A stretch of 64,000 bases of DNA from Pseudoflavonifractor sp. Marseille-P3106 (GTDB taxonomy: Bacteria > Bacillota > Clostridia > Oscillospirales > Oscillospiraceae), in contig LT827121.1 in NCBI GenBank assembly GCA_900169975.1, positions 124,001 to 188,000 on the forward strand, written 5' to 3'. The notes under the pieces were generated by a model. That model was not told the origin of the DNA. It searched no databases and was given only the letters and a program-made list of their open reading frames with translations. A program made the position numbers and the translations under genes. Below, piece after piece: positions 8,614 to 17,255 of the stretch (position 1 is the stretch's first letter; the number at the start of each line of letters is the position of its first letter).

Positions 8614-9324
8614 GTGGCCGCGGTGCTCATCAATGTGGTGTTGGTTTTGGCGGGCAGCTTTCTGGGCCTGCTGCTGAAGAGTCGGTTTTCCCAGCGGCTG
8701 GGTCAGGCGGTGATGTCCGCCCTGGCCCTGTGCACGGTTGGAATCGGCCTGAGCACGCTCCTCAAGACGGAAAATTCTCTCTGTGTGATCCTCTGCATGG
8801 TGGCGGGGACTCTCCTGGGGGAGTGGATCGGCATTGAAAAGCGCATGGACGGCATGGGGGAGTTTCTCCGGAGGAAGCTGGTTCGGGGCGAGGGGAGCAG
8901 CCGCTTTGTGGAGGGCTTTGTCACCGCCACGGTGCTCTACTGTGTGGGAGCCATGGCCATCAACGGCTCCATCCAGGCCGGCCTGAACCACGACTATGCC
9001 GTTCTGGTCTCAAAAAGCGTGATGGACGGCGTGAGCGCCATCACCTTTGCCGCGGCCCTGGGATTGGGTGTGGCCTTTTCTGCCGTGCCGATCCTGCTCT
9101 ATGAAGGGGCGCTGACCCTGCTGGCCGGGGTGGTCGGCCCTTATCTCAGCCCAGCCGTCATCACCGAAATGAGCGCCGTGGGCGGCGCCATCATCGTGGG
9201 GATCGCCTTCAATATGATGGGCCTTGGCCGGGAAAAGATCCGGGTGGGGAATATGCTGCCCGCCATTTTCCTGCCCATGGTGTATCTGCCGCTGGCCGAG
9301 TGGCTGGGAACGCTGCTGAGCTGA
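8614..9324 (+). CDS. DUF554 family membrane protein
   Basis: This 236-residue hydrophobic protein belongs to the DUF554 (YdfK/YqgA) family of putative transporters; typical segments are INVVLVLAGSFLGLLLKSRF, LCMVAGTLLGEWIGIE and VLYCVGAMAINGSIQAGLNH. The GTG at 8614 is chosen because GGAGGAGTGGGTCGC lies directly before it and the promoter sits at 8545-8573, downstream of alternative starts. Function in the family is unresolved. It is probably monocistronic. Confidence 0.85.
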   Translation: MAAVLINVVLVLAGSFLGLLLKSRFSQRLGQAVMSALALCTVGIGLSTLLKTENSLCVILCMVAGTLLGEWIGIEKRMDGMGEFLRRKLVRGEGSSRFVEGFVTATVLYCVGAMAINGSIQAGLNHDYAVLVSKSVMDGVSAITFAAALGLGVAFSAVPILLYEGALTLLAGVVGPYLSPAVITEMSAVGGAIIVGIAFNMMGLGREKIRVGNMLPAIFLPMVYLPLAEWLGTLLS

Positions 9325-9451
9325 GCGCGCGTGCGGCCTGTGCTTTTGGCATCTAGCAGAATACTTGCCAATCCGTGAGACGGGTGGGGGTGAATTCCTG
9401 TCCGCCTGCATCTTTCCGACAAAAAATTTTCTTTTTCCAGGCGATTTTATC

Positions 9452-9480
9452 TTGCGTCTACTCCCGAAAAGAGCTATACT
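9452..9480 (+). promoter_or_regulatory. Promoter of the butyrate operon
   Basis: TTGCGT (9452-9457) and TATACT (9475-9480) are 17 bases apart. Transcription would start near 9487, leaving a leader of about 170 bases before the crotonase gene. Confidence 0.75.
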
Positions 9481-9486
9481 AACGAG

Positions 9487-9570
9487 TGCAGTGTGATCGG
9501 CCGAAGGCCGTAGCAAGGCCGAATGCAACTGGAACAGTCATACCAAATGGCATAGGTTGCGTTTTTTTGT
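9487..9570 (+). promoter_or_regulatory. Structured leader with terminator-like hairpin ahead of the butyrate operon
   Basis: CGGCC (9498-9502) can pair with either of two GGCCG copies (9506-9510 or 9517-9521), giving mutually exclusive hairpins. GCAAC (9525-9529) pairs with GTTGC (9556-9560) and is followed by seven Ts (9562-9568), a terminator-like end. The upstream gene ended at 9324 and a promoter lies between, so this belongs to the operon's own leader. I could not match it to a known riboswitch class. Confidence 0.5.
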
Positions 9571-9578
9571 CACTTGTA

Positions 9579-9596
9579 TTGTTAAAAAAATCACAA
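9579..9596 (+). promoter_or_regulatory. Rex-like operator upstream of crt
   Basis: The sequence TTGTTAAAAAAATCACAA is a near-perfect inverted repeat (TTGTTA/TCACAA around six As) and fits the Rex redox-repressor consensus. Rex senses NADH/NAD+ and is known to control butyrate genes in clostridia, so location and sequence agree. Lying about 95 bases after the predicted start, it would act as a roadblock unless another promoter exists. Confidence 0.7.
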
Positions 9597-9657
9597 GAAC
9601 GGACAAAAGCCGCAAAAGGAACCAAGATCAGTACATGGATAGATGGAGGAAAGTAAC

Positions 9658-10434
9658 ATGGGATTTGTGAAAACCGAGCAGAAAGGCCACGTAGCCATTC
9701 TCACCATCGACCGGCAGGAGGCGCTCAACGCCTTAAGCGCCGACGTCCTGAAGGACCTGAGCGCTGCGCTGGACGATGTGGCGGCCAACGATGAGGCCTA
9801 TGTGGTCGTGATCACCGGCGCGGGCCGCTCCTTTGTAGCGGGCGCGGACATCGGCGAGATGAAGCCTCTCACCGCAGTGGAAGGCAAGGACTGGGGCCGG
9901 TTCGGCAACGATGTGTTCCTGAAGGTGGAGAGCCTTTCCAAGCCCGTCATCGCGGCAGTCAACGGCTTCGCTCTGGGCGGCGGCTGCGAGCTGGCCATGG
10001 CCTGCGACATCCGGCTGGCCAGTGAAAAGGCCAAGTTTGGGCAGCCTGAGGTGGGGCTGGGCATCACCCCCGGTTTTGGCGGCACCCAGCGTCTGGCCCG
10101 CATCGTGGGCACCGGCCGCGCCATGGAGCTGATCTTTACCGCCAAGGTCATCGACGCCGCCGCTGCCGAGAAGATCGGCCTTGTGAACGCCGTCTATCCT
10201 CCCGAGGAGCTGATGGACAAGGCCATGGAGATGGCCGAGGCCATCGCGGCCCAGGCCCAGGTGGCGGTGCGGGAGTCCAAGAGCTGCATCCGCCGGGGTA
10301 TTCAGACCGATATCAACACCGGTATTGCTTACGAGACGGAGGCTTTTGGCCTTTGCTTCTCCACAGACGATCAGAAGGAGGGCATGTCTGCCTTCCTGGA
10401 AAAGCGGAAAGAAAAGAACTTCACCGGAAAATAA
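9658..10434 (+). CDS. crt: 3-hydroxybutyryl-CoA dehydratase (crotonase)
   Basis: Crotonase dehydrates (S)-3-hydroxybutyryl-CoA to crotonyl-CoA in the cytoplasmic butyrate pathway. The 258-residue protein has the enoyl-CoA hydratase signatures SFVAGADIGEM (oxyanion-hole region), ALGGGCELAMACDIRLAS and the catalytic Glu in GQPEVGLGITPGFGGTQRL. The ATG at 9658 is chosen over one 15 bases upstream because GATGGAGGAAAGTAAC directly precedes it. It is the first gene of the crt-hbd-bcd-etfB-etfA operon. No thiolase gene is present in the window, so the first pathway step must be encoded elsewhere. Confidence 0.95.
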   Translation: MGFVKTEQKGHVAILTIDRQEALNALSADVLKDLSAALDDVAANDEAYVVVITGAGRSFVAGADIGEMKPLTAVEGKDWGRFGNDVFLKVESLSKPVIAAVNGFALGGGCELAMACDIRLASEKAKFGQPEVGLGITPGFGGTQRLARIVGTGRAMELIFTAKVIDAAAAEKIGLVNAVYPPEELMDKAMEMAEAIAAQAQVAVRESKSCIRRGIQTDINTGIAYETEAFGLCFSTDDQKEGMSAFLEKRKEKNFTGK

Positions 10435-10491
10435 GTAAGATAGACAGTCATTTCAACAGAACTCTATAATAAAAACTGGGAGGTATTACAT

Positions 10492-11349
10492 ATGAGCATC
10501 AACAAGGTAGTTGTGATCGGCGGCGGCACCATGGGTCTGGACATTGCGCAGGTTTTTGCCCGCAGCGGCAAGCAGGTCACTGTCCGCGACATCAACGATC
10601 AGCTGATCCAGGCCGCCGAGGCCCGTCTGAACAAGGGCCTGGACAAACTGGTGTCCAAGGGCAAGATGGATGAGGCCAAAAAGGCCGCCATCCTGGCCAA
10701 CGTGACCTTCACCACCAAGCTGGAGGATGCCGCCGACGCCGACCTGGTCGTCGAGGCCGCCACCGAGAATCCCGCCATCAAGAAGCAGATCTTCACCGAT
10801 CTGGACAACATCTGCAAGCCGGAGACCATCCTGGCCTCCAACACCTCCTCTCTGTCTCTCACCGAGATCGGCGGAGCCACCAAGCGGCCGGAGAAGGTCA
10901 TCGGCATGCACTTCTTCAACCCCGCCACCGTGATGAAGCTCATCGAGGTCATCCGGGGCGCCAAGACCTCCGACGAGACCTACAACACTGTGTTCGCCCT
11001 CTCTTCCGAGGTGGGCAAGGAGCCTGTCACCGTCAACGAGGCCCCGGGCTTTGTGGTCAACCGCATCCTGATCCCCCTCATCAACGAGGGCTGCGAGCTG
11101 GTGTACTCCGGCGTGGCCAGCGTGGAGGACGTGGACAAGGCGATGAAGCTGGGCGCGAACCATCCCATGGGCCCCCTGGAGCTGGGCGACCTCGTCGGCC
11201 TGGACGTGTGCCTGGCCATCATGAACACGCTTTACACCGAGACCGGTGATTCCAAATACCGCCCCTCTCTTCTCATGAAGAAGATGGTGCGGGCAGGCTA
11301 TCTGGGCCGCAAGACCGGCAAGGGCTTCTACGACTACTCCAAGAAGTAA
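10492..11349 (+). CDS. hbd: 3-hydroxybutyryl-CoA dehydrogenase
   Basis: This enzyme reduces acetoacetyl-CoA to (S)-3-hydroxybutyryl-CoA with NAD(P)H. The 285-residue protein has a Rossmann motif GGGTMG (residues 9-14), the 3HCDH motif [17 protein letters not shown] and, toward the C-terminus, [17 protein letters not shown]. Length and motifs match the clostridial Hbd family. GGGAGG precedes the ATG. It lies 57 bases after crt in the same operon. Confidence 0.96.
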   Translation: MSINKVVVIGGGTMGLDIAQVFARSGKQVTVRDINDQLIQAAEARLNKGLDKLVSKGKMDEAKKAAILANVTFTTKLEDAADADLVVEAATENPAIKKQIFTDLDNICKPETILASNTSSLSLTEIGGATKRPEKVIGMHFFNPATVMKLIEVIRGAKTSDETYNTVFALSSEVGKEPVTVNEAPGFVVNRILIPLINEGCELVYSGVASVEDVDKAMKLGANHPMGPLELGDLVGLDVCLAIMNTLYTETGDSKYRPSLLMKKMVRAGYLGRKTGKGFYDYSKK

Positions 11350-11488
11350 GTCCGGCCCAAAATACGGCGGGTCCGGGAGGCGTTCGCACGCCGATGACCG
11401 GAGTGCCCTGAATTAAGAAGTCCCAATGGGGGGGACGAGGGATTCTCTCGCGCATCCCGTGAAAATATCAATGGAGGAAGGTATCAAT

Positions 11489-12646
11489 ATGGATTTGCAT
11501 CTGACCAAAGAGCAAGAAATGCTGCGCAAGATGTATCGTGATTTTGCGCAGAATGAAGTCAAGCCTCTGGCCGAAGAGGTCGATGAGGAGGAGCGCTTCC
11601 CCGAGGAGACCGTCAAAAAGATGGCCAAGCTGGGCATGATGGGTATTTACTTCCCGAAGGAATACGGCGGAGCCGGCGCGGACGTTCTGTCCTACGTCAT
11701 GGCCGTCGAGGAGATGAGCAAGGTCTGCGGCACTACCGGCGTTATCATTTCCGCCCATACCTCTCTGTGCGCCGCGCCCATCTATGAGCACGGCACCGAG
11801 GAGCAGAAGATGAAGTACCTGCCGAAGCTGTGCAAGGGCGAGTGGATCGGCGCGTTCGGCCTGACCGAGCCCGGCGCGGGCACCGACGCCCAGGGCCAGC
11901 AGACCACCGCCGTGGATGCCGGGGATCACTGGGTGCTCAACGGCTCCAAGATCTTCATCACCAACGCGGGCTTTGCCAACGTGTTCATCATCATCGCCAT
12001 CACCGGCAGCCACGCCGACAAGCGGGGCCGCAAGGTGAAGGATATCTCCGCGTTCATCGTGGAGCGGACCGATCCCGGCTTCTCCGTGGGCAAGCACGAG
12101 AAGAAGATGGGCATCAAGGGTTCTTCTACCTGCGAGCTGATCATGGAGGACTGCATCATCCCCAAGGACCGTCTGCTGGGCCAGCTGGGCAAGGGCTTCA
12201 AGATCGCCATGCAGACCCTGGACGGCGGCCGGATCGGCATCGCCTCCCAGGCCCTGGGCCTGGCGGAGGGCGCCATCGAAGAGACCATCGCCTACACCAA
12301 GGAGCGTGTGCAGTTCGGCAAGCGCATCTCCCAGTTCCAGAACACCCAGTTCCAGCTGGCCGACATGTACGCCAAGACCGAGGCGGCCAAGTGGCTGGTG
12401 TACTCCGCCGCCATGAAGAAGCAGAACCACGAGCCGTACAGCATGGACGCCGCCATGGCGAAGCTGGTGGCGGCCGAGACCGCTTCCGACGTGACCCGCC
12501 GGTGCGTGCAGCTCTTCGGCGGCTACGGCTACACCCGCGAGTATCCCATGGAGCGGATGATGCGGGACGCCAAGATCACCGAGATCTATGAGGGCACCAG
12601 CGAAGTGCAGCGGATGGTCATCTCCGCGCACCTGGGCATTAAGTAA
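11489..12646 (+). CDS. bcd: Butyryl-CoA dehydrogenase
   Basis: This FAD acyl-CoA dehydrogenase (385 residues) reduces crotonyl-CoA to butyryl-CoA and, with EtfAB, can bifurcate electrons from NADH to crotonyl-CoA and ferredoxin. Visible family features are GAFGLTEPGAGTDA, ITNAGFANVFI, QLFGGYGYTREYPMERMMRD and the catalytic base region ITEIYEGTSEVQR near the C-terminus. The start at 11489 follows GGAGGAAGGTATCAAT; the frame opens upstream without a second site. The 139-base gap after hbd has small hairpins but no gene. The electron-bifurcating assignment comes from the adjacent etf genes. Confidence 0.95.
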   Translation: MDLHLTKEQEMLRKMYRDFAQNEVKPLAEEVDEEERFPEETVKKMAKLGMMGIYFPKEYGGAGADVLSYVMAVEEMSKVCGTTGVIISAHTSLCAAPIYEHGTEEQKMKYLPKLCKGEWIGAFGLTEPGAGTDAQGQQTTAVDAGDHWVLNGSKIFITNAGFANVFIIIAITGSHADKRGRKVKDISAFIVERTDPGFSVGKHEKKMGIKGSSTCELIMEDCIIPKDRLLGQLGKGFKIAMQTLDGGRIGIASQALGLAEGAIEETIAYTKERVQFGKRISQFQNTQFQLADMYAKTEAAKWLVYSAAMKKQNHEPYSMDAAMAKLVAAETASDVTRRCVQLFGGYGYTREYPMERMMRDAKITEIYEGTSEVQRMVISAHLGIK

Positions 12647-12667
12647 GGAACTGGAGGGAGAAGCAAC

Positions 12668-13468
12668 ATGAAAGCAATCGTTTGTGTCAAGCAGGTGCCG
12701 GATACGTCCGGTGTCGTGGCGGTCAAGGAAGACGGCACCATGGACCGTGCCGCAATGGCTACCATCACCAACCATGACGACCTGGCCGCTGTTGAGGCGG
12801 CTCTGGAGCTGAAGGACGCCACCGGCTGCGAAGTGGTCGTGGTTTCCATGGGCCCCCCTCCTGCCGAGGGAATGCTGCGGGAGCTGCTGGCCATGGGCGC
12901 CGACAAGGCGGTCCTGGTCTCTGCCCGTGAGTTCGGCGGATCGGATACTTATGCCACCTCTCAGATCCTGGCTGCCGCCATCAAGAAGATCGGCGTGGAG
13001 CAGGACGACGTGGTGTTCTGCGGCCGTCAGGCCATCGACGGTGACACCGCCCAGGTGGGTCCCCAGATCGCCGAGAAGCTGCATCTGCCCCAGGTGTCCT
13101 ACGCGGCGGACGTGAAGATGGAGGGCAATGCCCTGACCGTCAAGCGGCTGCTGGAGGACGGCTATATGATGCTGAAGGTTCAGACCCCGTGCCTGATCAC
13201 CTGCGTCAAGGAGCTGAACACTCCGCGTTACATGTCCGTGCCCGGGATCTTTGAGTGCTACTCCAAGCCCCTGGAGGTGTTCAACTACGACACGCTGAAG
13301 GACGATGAGCTCATCGACCTGGACACCATCGGCCTGAAGGGATCTCCCACCAACGTGTACAAGTCCTTCTCTCCCCCGGTCAAGGGCGCCGGCATGATGC
13401 TGGAGGGCGCCGACAAGGCGACCGTGGACCAGCTGGTCGGCATCCTGGACGGCAAGCACATCATCTAA
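12668..13468 (+). CDS. etfB: Electron transfer flavoprotein beta subunit
   Basis: EtfB (266 residues) carries the non-covalent nucleotide or flavin that accepts NADH electrons in the Bcd-Etf complex. The start MKAIVCVKQVPDTSGVVAVK and the segments MGPPPAEGMLRELLAMGADK and VFCGRQAIDGDTAQVGPQIA are typical. It begins 21 bases after bcd with GGAGGGAGAAGC before its ATG, and etfA follows after 20 bases, the usual clostridial order. Confidence 0.95.
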   Translation: MKAIVCVKQVPDTSGVVAVKEDGTMDRAAMATITNHDDLAAVEAALELKDATGCEVVVVSMGPPPAEGMLRELLAMGADKAVLVSAREFGGSDTYATSQILAAAIKKIGVEQDDVVFCGRQAIDGDTAQVGPQIAEKLHLPQVSYAADVKMEGNALTVKRLLEDGYMMLKVQTPCLITCVKELNTPRYMSVPGIFECYSKPLEVFNYDTLKDDELIDLDTIGLKGSPTNVYKSFSPPVKGAGMMLEGADKATVDQLVGILDGKHII

Positions 13469-13488
13469 ATTGAGAGGAGATGGAAACA

Positions 13489-14595
13489 ATGGCTGAATTT
13501 AATAGTAAAGACACCGGCGCCTTCAAGGGCGTGTGGGTATTTTGTGAGCAGCGCGAAGGCGTGATCATGTCCATCAGCTATCAGCTGCTGAGCGAGGGCC
13601 GGAAGCTGGCCAACGATCTGGGCGTGGAGCTGTGCGGCGTGGTGCTGGGCAGCGGCGTGAAGGAAGAGTACATCAAGGCCCTGGGCGGCTACGGCGCGGA
13701 TAAGGTCTACTACTGCGACCACGAGCTGCTGAAGGACTACACCACCGACGGCTACACCAAGGTCATCTGCGACCTGGTGGAGGACAAGAAGCCGGAGATC
13801 TTCCTGATCGGCGCGACCAACATCGGCCGTGACCTGGGCCCCCGCTGCGCGGCCCGTCTGCACACCGGCCTGACCGCCGACTGCACCCACCTGGATGTGG
13901 ACGTGGAGAAGTACAAGAGCTTCCTGAAGACCACCTCCACCATCGACGTGGACAACACCGCGTTTGAGGTGAACACCAACCTGAAGATGACCCGTCCGGC
14001 GTTCGGCGGCCATCTGATGGCCACCATCATCTGCCCCCGGTTCCGTCCTCAGATGTCCACCGTGCGTCCGGGCGTCATGGCCACCCAGGCCTACGACGAG
14101 GCCGGTGCGGCCAAGACCGTGGTGGAGAACGTGCCCGTCAGCCTGAGCAAGGACGACATCCATGTGGAGATCCTGGAGATCAAGAAGGCCGCCAAGAAGA
14201 TGGTGGATCTGATCGGTGCGGATGTGGTGGTCTCTGTGGGCCGCGGCATCAGCAAGGATCCCGAGAAGGGCATTGCCCTGGCGCAGGATCTGGCCAACGC
14301 CCTGGGCGGTGTGGTCGGCTCCTCCCGTGCGTGCGTGGATGCGGGCTGGATCAGCGCCGACCATCAGGTGGGCCAGACCGGCAAGACGGTGCATCCCCGG
14401 ATCTATGTGGCTCTGGGTATTTCCGGCGCCATCCAGCACAAGGCCGGCATGCAGGACTCCGAGTGCATCATCGCGGTGAACAAGAACGGCGACGCCCCCA
14501 TTTTTGAGGTGGCGAGCTACGGCATCGTGGGCGATCTGTTCAAGGTAGCCCCCATGCTCACCGAGGCCATCAAGGCCCTCAAGGCGTCCAAGTAA
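13489..14595 (+). CDS. etfA: Electron transfer flavoprotein alpha subunit
   Basis: EtfA (368 residues) binds FAD through its conserved C-terminal domain, seen here as GRGISKDPEKG, GSSRACVDAGWISADHQVGQ, TGKTVHPRIYVALGISGAIQ and ECIIAVNKNGDAPIF. Together with EtfB and Bcd it completes electron delivery in butyrate formation. The ATG at 13489 is preferred to 13480 because GAGAGGAGA is eight bases before it. It is the last gene of the operon and is followed by a strong terminator. Confidence 0.95.
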   Translation: MAEFNSKDTGAFKGVWVFCEQREGVIMSISYQLLSEGRKLANDLGVELCGVVLGSGVKEEYIKALGGYGADKVYYCDHELLKDYTTDGYTKVICDLVEDKKPEIFLIGATNIGRDLGPRCAARLHTGLTADCTHLDVDVEKYKSFLKTTSTIDVDNTAFEVNTNLKMTRPAFGGHLMATIICPRFRPQMSTVRPGVMATQAYDEAGAAKTVVENVPVSLSKDDIHVEILEIKKAAKKMVDLIGADVVVSVGRGISKDPEKGIALAQDLANALGGVVGSSRACVDAGWISADHQVGQTGKTVHPRIYVALGISGAIQHKAGMQDSECIIAVNKNGDAPIFEVASYGIVGDLFKVAPMLTEAIKALKASK

Positions 14596-14609
14596 GCTGT
14601 TTTTCAAAT

Positions 14610-14651
14610 AAAACCACCGGGCCGCGGAAAACCGCGGCCCGGTGGTTTTTT
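14610..14651. terminator. Terminator of the butyrate operon
   Basis: AAAACCACCGGGCCGCGG pairs with CCGCGGCCCGGTGGTTTT around an AAAA loop, an 18-bp perfect stem followed by Ts. It sits 15 bases after the etfA stop. Confidence 0.95.
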
Positions 14652-14786
14652 CGGAGGCTCCTCCACACGCGAAAAAATCGCTGGAATCGGAAGGATTGAA
14701 GCCCGTAGCAAAAAACGGGCCGCATTTTGTGAGAATCGGAAAAAAGAATTCGAAAGGAGCCGGTCTTTTCTTTTCCGGCCGGATAT

Positions 14787-14794
14787 GATATAAT
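14787..14794 (+). promoter_or_regulatory. Extended -10 promoter element for queT-galU
   Basis: A perfect TATAAT (14789-14794), with a TG two bases further upstream (TGATATAAT), forms an extended -10. The corresponding -35 (TTTTCT) is poor. Transcription would start near 14801. Confidence 0.6.
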
Positions 14795-14800
14795 GCCTTC

Positions 14801-14930
14801 GACTGGTTCCCCACCCAGTCCAACCGGTAGGGAGAATGCCGTCCGAGAGCGCCGCGCCATGCTCTCGGGGAAAGGATCCCCTGCCGCTGTGCGTCGGCGC
14901 GCGTACTCTAAACAAAAAATGGAGGTATTT
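14801..14930 (+). promoter_or_regulatory. Structured leader of queT, candidate preQ1-type riboswitch
   Basis: About 130 bases between promoter and gene fold into several hairpins: ACTGG/CCAGT near 14803-14820, CCGAGAGC/GCTCTCGG (8 bp), GGGG/CCCC around 14870 and GCCG/CGGC. A leader of this size ahead of queT, a queuosine-precursor transporter gene, points to a preQ1-sensing element. preQ1-III riboswitches are known upstream of queT in Faecalibacterium-like bacteria. I cannot confirm the class from memory of its consensus. Confidence 0.45.
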
Positions 14931-14934
14931 TTTC

Positions 14935-15462
14935 ATGCGCAAATTTTCTGTGCGGGATCTGACCCTGGCCGCCATGGTGGCCGCGCTCTACGCCGTGATG
15001 AGCTATTTCGGCAACATTTTCGGCCTGACGTTCCTCGGCATCCAGTTCCGATTCTCCGAGGCGCTGTGTGTGCTGCCTTTCCTGTTTCCGGCCGCCGTGC
15101 CGGGACTCTTTGTGGGCTGCCTTATCACCAATCTGCTCAGTCCATACGGCCTTCTGGACATCGTGGTGGGCTCCGCCGCCACCCTGCTGGCCGCCCTGTG
15201 GACCAGCAGGCTGAAAAACAGGTGGCTGGCCCCGCTGCCTCCCGTGATCTGCAACACGGTGCTGGTGGGCTTCACCATCGGCTGGGCGGAGGCAGGCGGC
15301 TTCACCGCCGCGTTTCCGGCGGCCTGGGCCGTCAACGGCCTTTCGGTGGGACTGGGAGAGCTGGGGGCCTGCTATGTGCTGGGAATGCTGCTGCTGTATG
15401 CGCTGCCCAGGATCAAATCTGTTCGGACCATGATCCCGGAGGGACGGCTGAAGGTCGTCTGA
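14935..15462 (+). CDS. queT: QueT-family queuosine precursor ECF transporter S component
   Basis: This 175-residue integral membrane protein is the substrate-binding S component of an energy-coupling-factor transporter, predicted to import a queuosine precursor such as preQ1 or queuine. Family-typical segments are LAAMVAALYAVMSYF, GIQFRFSEALCVLPFLFPAA, VPGLFVGCLITNLLSPYGLL and DIVVGSAATLLAALWTSRLK. The ATG at 14935 follows GGAGGTATTTTTTC. It precedes galU by 33 bases. The shared ECF energising module is not in this window. Confidence 0.88.
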   Translation: MRKFSVRDLTLAAMVAALYAVMSYFGNIFGLTFLGIQFRFSEALCVLPFLFPAAVPGLFVGCLITNLLSPYGLLDIVVGSAATLLAALWTSRLKNRWLAPLPPVICNTVLVGFTIGWAEAGGFTAAFPAAWAVNGLSVGLGELGACYVLGMLLLYALPRIKSVRTMIPEGRLKVV

Positions 15463-15495
15463 GACTCCGGCCTCAAATACAGGAGGGAATACCAA

Positions 15496-16365
15496 ATGAA
15501 GGTACGCAAGGCTGTCATCCCCGCCGCCGGGCTGGGGACCCGGATGCTCCCGGCCACCAAGACGGTGCCCAAGGAGATGCTCCCCATGGTGGACAAGCCG
15601 GTGATCCAGTACATCATTGAAGAGGCGGTAGCCGCGGGGATCGAGGATATCCTCATCGTCACCAACCGTTCCAAGTCCGCCATGGACGACTACTTCGACT
15701 ACTACCCGGAGCTGGAGCGCCGGCTGGAGGCGTCGGGGAAGGAGAAGGAGCTGGAAGAGGTCCGGCAGGCCGCCGATCTGGCCAACGTGTTTTACGTCCG
15801 GCAGAAGGAGACCAAGGGACTGGGGCACGCCATCTGGCGGGCGAAGCGGTTCGTGGGGGACGAGCCCTTTGCCGTGCTGCTGGGGGACGACATTATGCGT
15901 GCCAGGCGGCCGGTGATCGGACAGCTGATCTCGGCGGCGGAGAAGTATGACGCCTCTGCCATCGGGGTGCAGCAGGTGGCCACTGAGGCGATCTCAAAGT
16001 ATTCCTCCGTCAAGATCTCTCCTCTGGAGGAGCGGATCTTCTCGGTCTCCGACATGAATGAGAAGCCCACGCCGGCGGAGATGTTCTCCAACTATGCCAT
16101 CCTGGGCCGCTATGTGCTCAAACCGGGGATCTTCGATCTCCTGGAGCACCAGTCCCCCGGCTACGGCGGGGAGATCCAGCTCACGGACAGCCTTAAGACC
16201 CTGTGTGGGCAGGACCGGATGGTGGCGGTGGACTTTGAGGGCCGCCGCTATGACACCGGCAATCTAAAGGGCTTTTTGGAGGCCACCATCGACTTCGCCC
16301 TGGATCACCCGGAGACGGGGGAGTGGCTGAGGCGGTTTATCCGGGAAAAGGCAGGGACATTATAA
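15496..16365 (+). CDS. galU: UTP-glucose-1-phosphate uridylyltransferase
   Basis: GalU makes UDP-glucose from UTP and glucose-1-phosphate for polysaccharide and glycolipid synthesis. The 289-residue length is standard. The nucleotide-binding signature GLGTRMLPATKTVPKEMLP lies near the N-terminus, followed by VDKPVIQYIIEEAVAAGI, LGDDIM and, toward the C-terminus, YDTGNLKGFLEATIDFAL. AGGAGGGAATACCAA precedes the ATG. It is the second gene after queT and ends at an intrinsic terminator. Confidence 0.95.
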   Translation: MKVRKAVIPAAGLGTRMLPATKTVPKEMLPMVDKPVIQYIIEEAVAAGIEDILIVTNRSKSAMDDYFDYYPELERRLEASGKEKELEEVRQAADLANVFYVRQKETKGLGHAIWRAKRFVGDEPFAVLLGDDIMRARRPVIGQLISAAEKYDASAIGVQQVATEAISKYSSVKISPLEERIFSVSDMNEKPTPAEMFSNYAILGRYVLKPGIFDLLEHQSPGYGGEIQLTDSLKTLCGQDRMVAVDFEGRRYDTGNLKGFLEATIDFALDHPETGEWLRRFIREKAGTL

Positions 16366-16372
16366 AAAAATC

Positions 16373-16415
16373 AAGAGCGCCGGAACGTGATTTCACGTTC
16401 CGGCGCTCTTTTTTT
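16373..16415. terminator. Bidirectional terminator after galU
   Basis: AAGAGCGCCGGAACGTG pairs with CACGTTCCGGCGCTCTT, followed by a T run. It separates galU (+) from the convergent tocopherol-cyclase-like gene (-). Confidence 0.93.
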
Positions 16416-16421
16416 AGCAGC

Positions 16422-17255
16422 TCAGGTGTGGGCCGCAGGGGGGACATACTCGTGCACCGCATGGGGACTGCTCAGGTCGAGAACAGGCTGCCGCCGGTCC
16501 CACAGGCGGACGTGGATCCACGCGTTGCTGCTCTCCCGGATGACTCCGGACATTTGTCCCCCTACGGGGGAGCGCAAGGGGTGGCCGGACTGGGAGGGGG
16601 ACAGATCCACCTCCAGAAGGAGGCTGCCCTGGGAGAGGCAGATATGCTGCTCACCGGCGGCGCGGATGCACACGCCGTTGTAGGTGGCAAGGCGGTATTC
16701 GCGGCCCCGGTGGACAAGCGCGCAGATACAGCCGGTAAAGTGCATTCCGCAGAACGGGATCTCCGCAATGGAGACCATGATGGAGCAGGGCTCCGGAAAG
16801 TCGCTGCACTGCAGCCAGAGGTAGGACCTGGGAAAGGACGTTCCGCTGTCTTTTTCCAGATACCCAGTCCCGCCGTCAAAGTCGTGCGGGACCCCGTCGA
16901 CGTTCAGGCTGCCCGTGAGGGTGTGCGCCATGCTGAGGACGCCGTGGCGGCATTCCATGGGGAAAAAGCGGAAGGGGCCCATGATGTCGGAGCGCAGCGG
17001 CGTGAGGGGGCCGTAGGCGATCTCACCCCGGACCCCCGGAAGTTCGATGGAGCAGCCCCGGGGTGAAAAGAAGCAGTTCCCCGCCTGGATGGTGTCCCCC
17101 CATACAGACAGCTCCGGCAGGTCGAACTGCCGGGAACCACCGTCTGAGATCATCTGGACGAACGCGCCGCTCTCCGCCCGCCCGGGAATCAGCGCGATCA
17201 TGTCGCCGTCCTTCTGGTGCTTGAAATACCAGCCCTCAAAGCCCCGCTTCCACAT
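16422..17255 (-). CDS. Tocopherol-cyclase-like protein
   Basis: The 277-residue protein matches the tocopherol cyclase-like family (PF14249) by its start KRGFEGWYFKHQKDGDMIAL and the signature GGTGYLEKDSGTSFPRSYLW. The fold resembles lipocalin-type calycins that bind hydrophobic ligands. In anaerobic Firmicutes these proteins have no known role, and no tocopherol pathway is present, so the catalytic name should not be taken literally. Its start overlaps the end of the Rieske/FAD oxidoreductase gene by 20 bases, implying translational coupling. Confidence 0.8.
   Translation of the reverse strand: MWKRGFEGWYFKHQKDGDMIALIPGRAESGAFVQMISDGGSRQFDLPELSVWGDTIQAGNCFFSPRGCSIELPGVRGEIAYGPLTPLRSDIMGPFRFFPMECRHGVLSMAHTLTGSLNVDGVPHDFDGGTGYLEKDSGTSFPRSYLWLQCSDFPEPCSIMVSIAEIPFCGMHFTGCICALVHRGREYRLATYNGVCIRAAGEQHICLSQGSLLLEVDLSPSQSGHPLRSPVGGQMSGVIRESSNAWIHVRLWDRRQPVLDLSSPHAVHEYVPPAAHT

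Noticed and set aside
11468-13489. A 673-codon open frame antisense to bcd and etfB
   Set aside because: Long antisense frames are common in GC-rich genes; its His/Gly/Leu-rich translation has no domain logic, and the plus strand encodes clear Bcd and EtfB.
14801-14930. Cobalamin riboswitch before queT
   Set aside because: CCGCTGTG vaguely resembles the cobalamin core, but the other conserved blocks are missing and the gene is not cobalamin-related.
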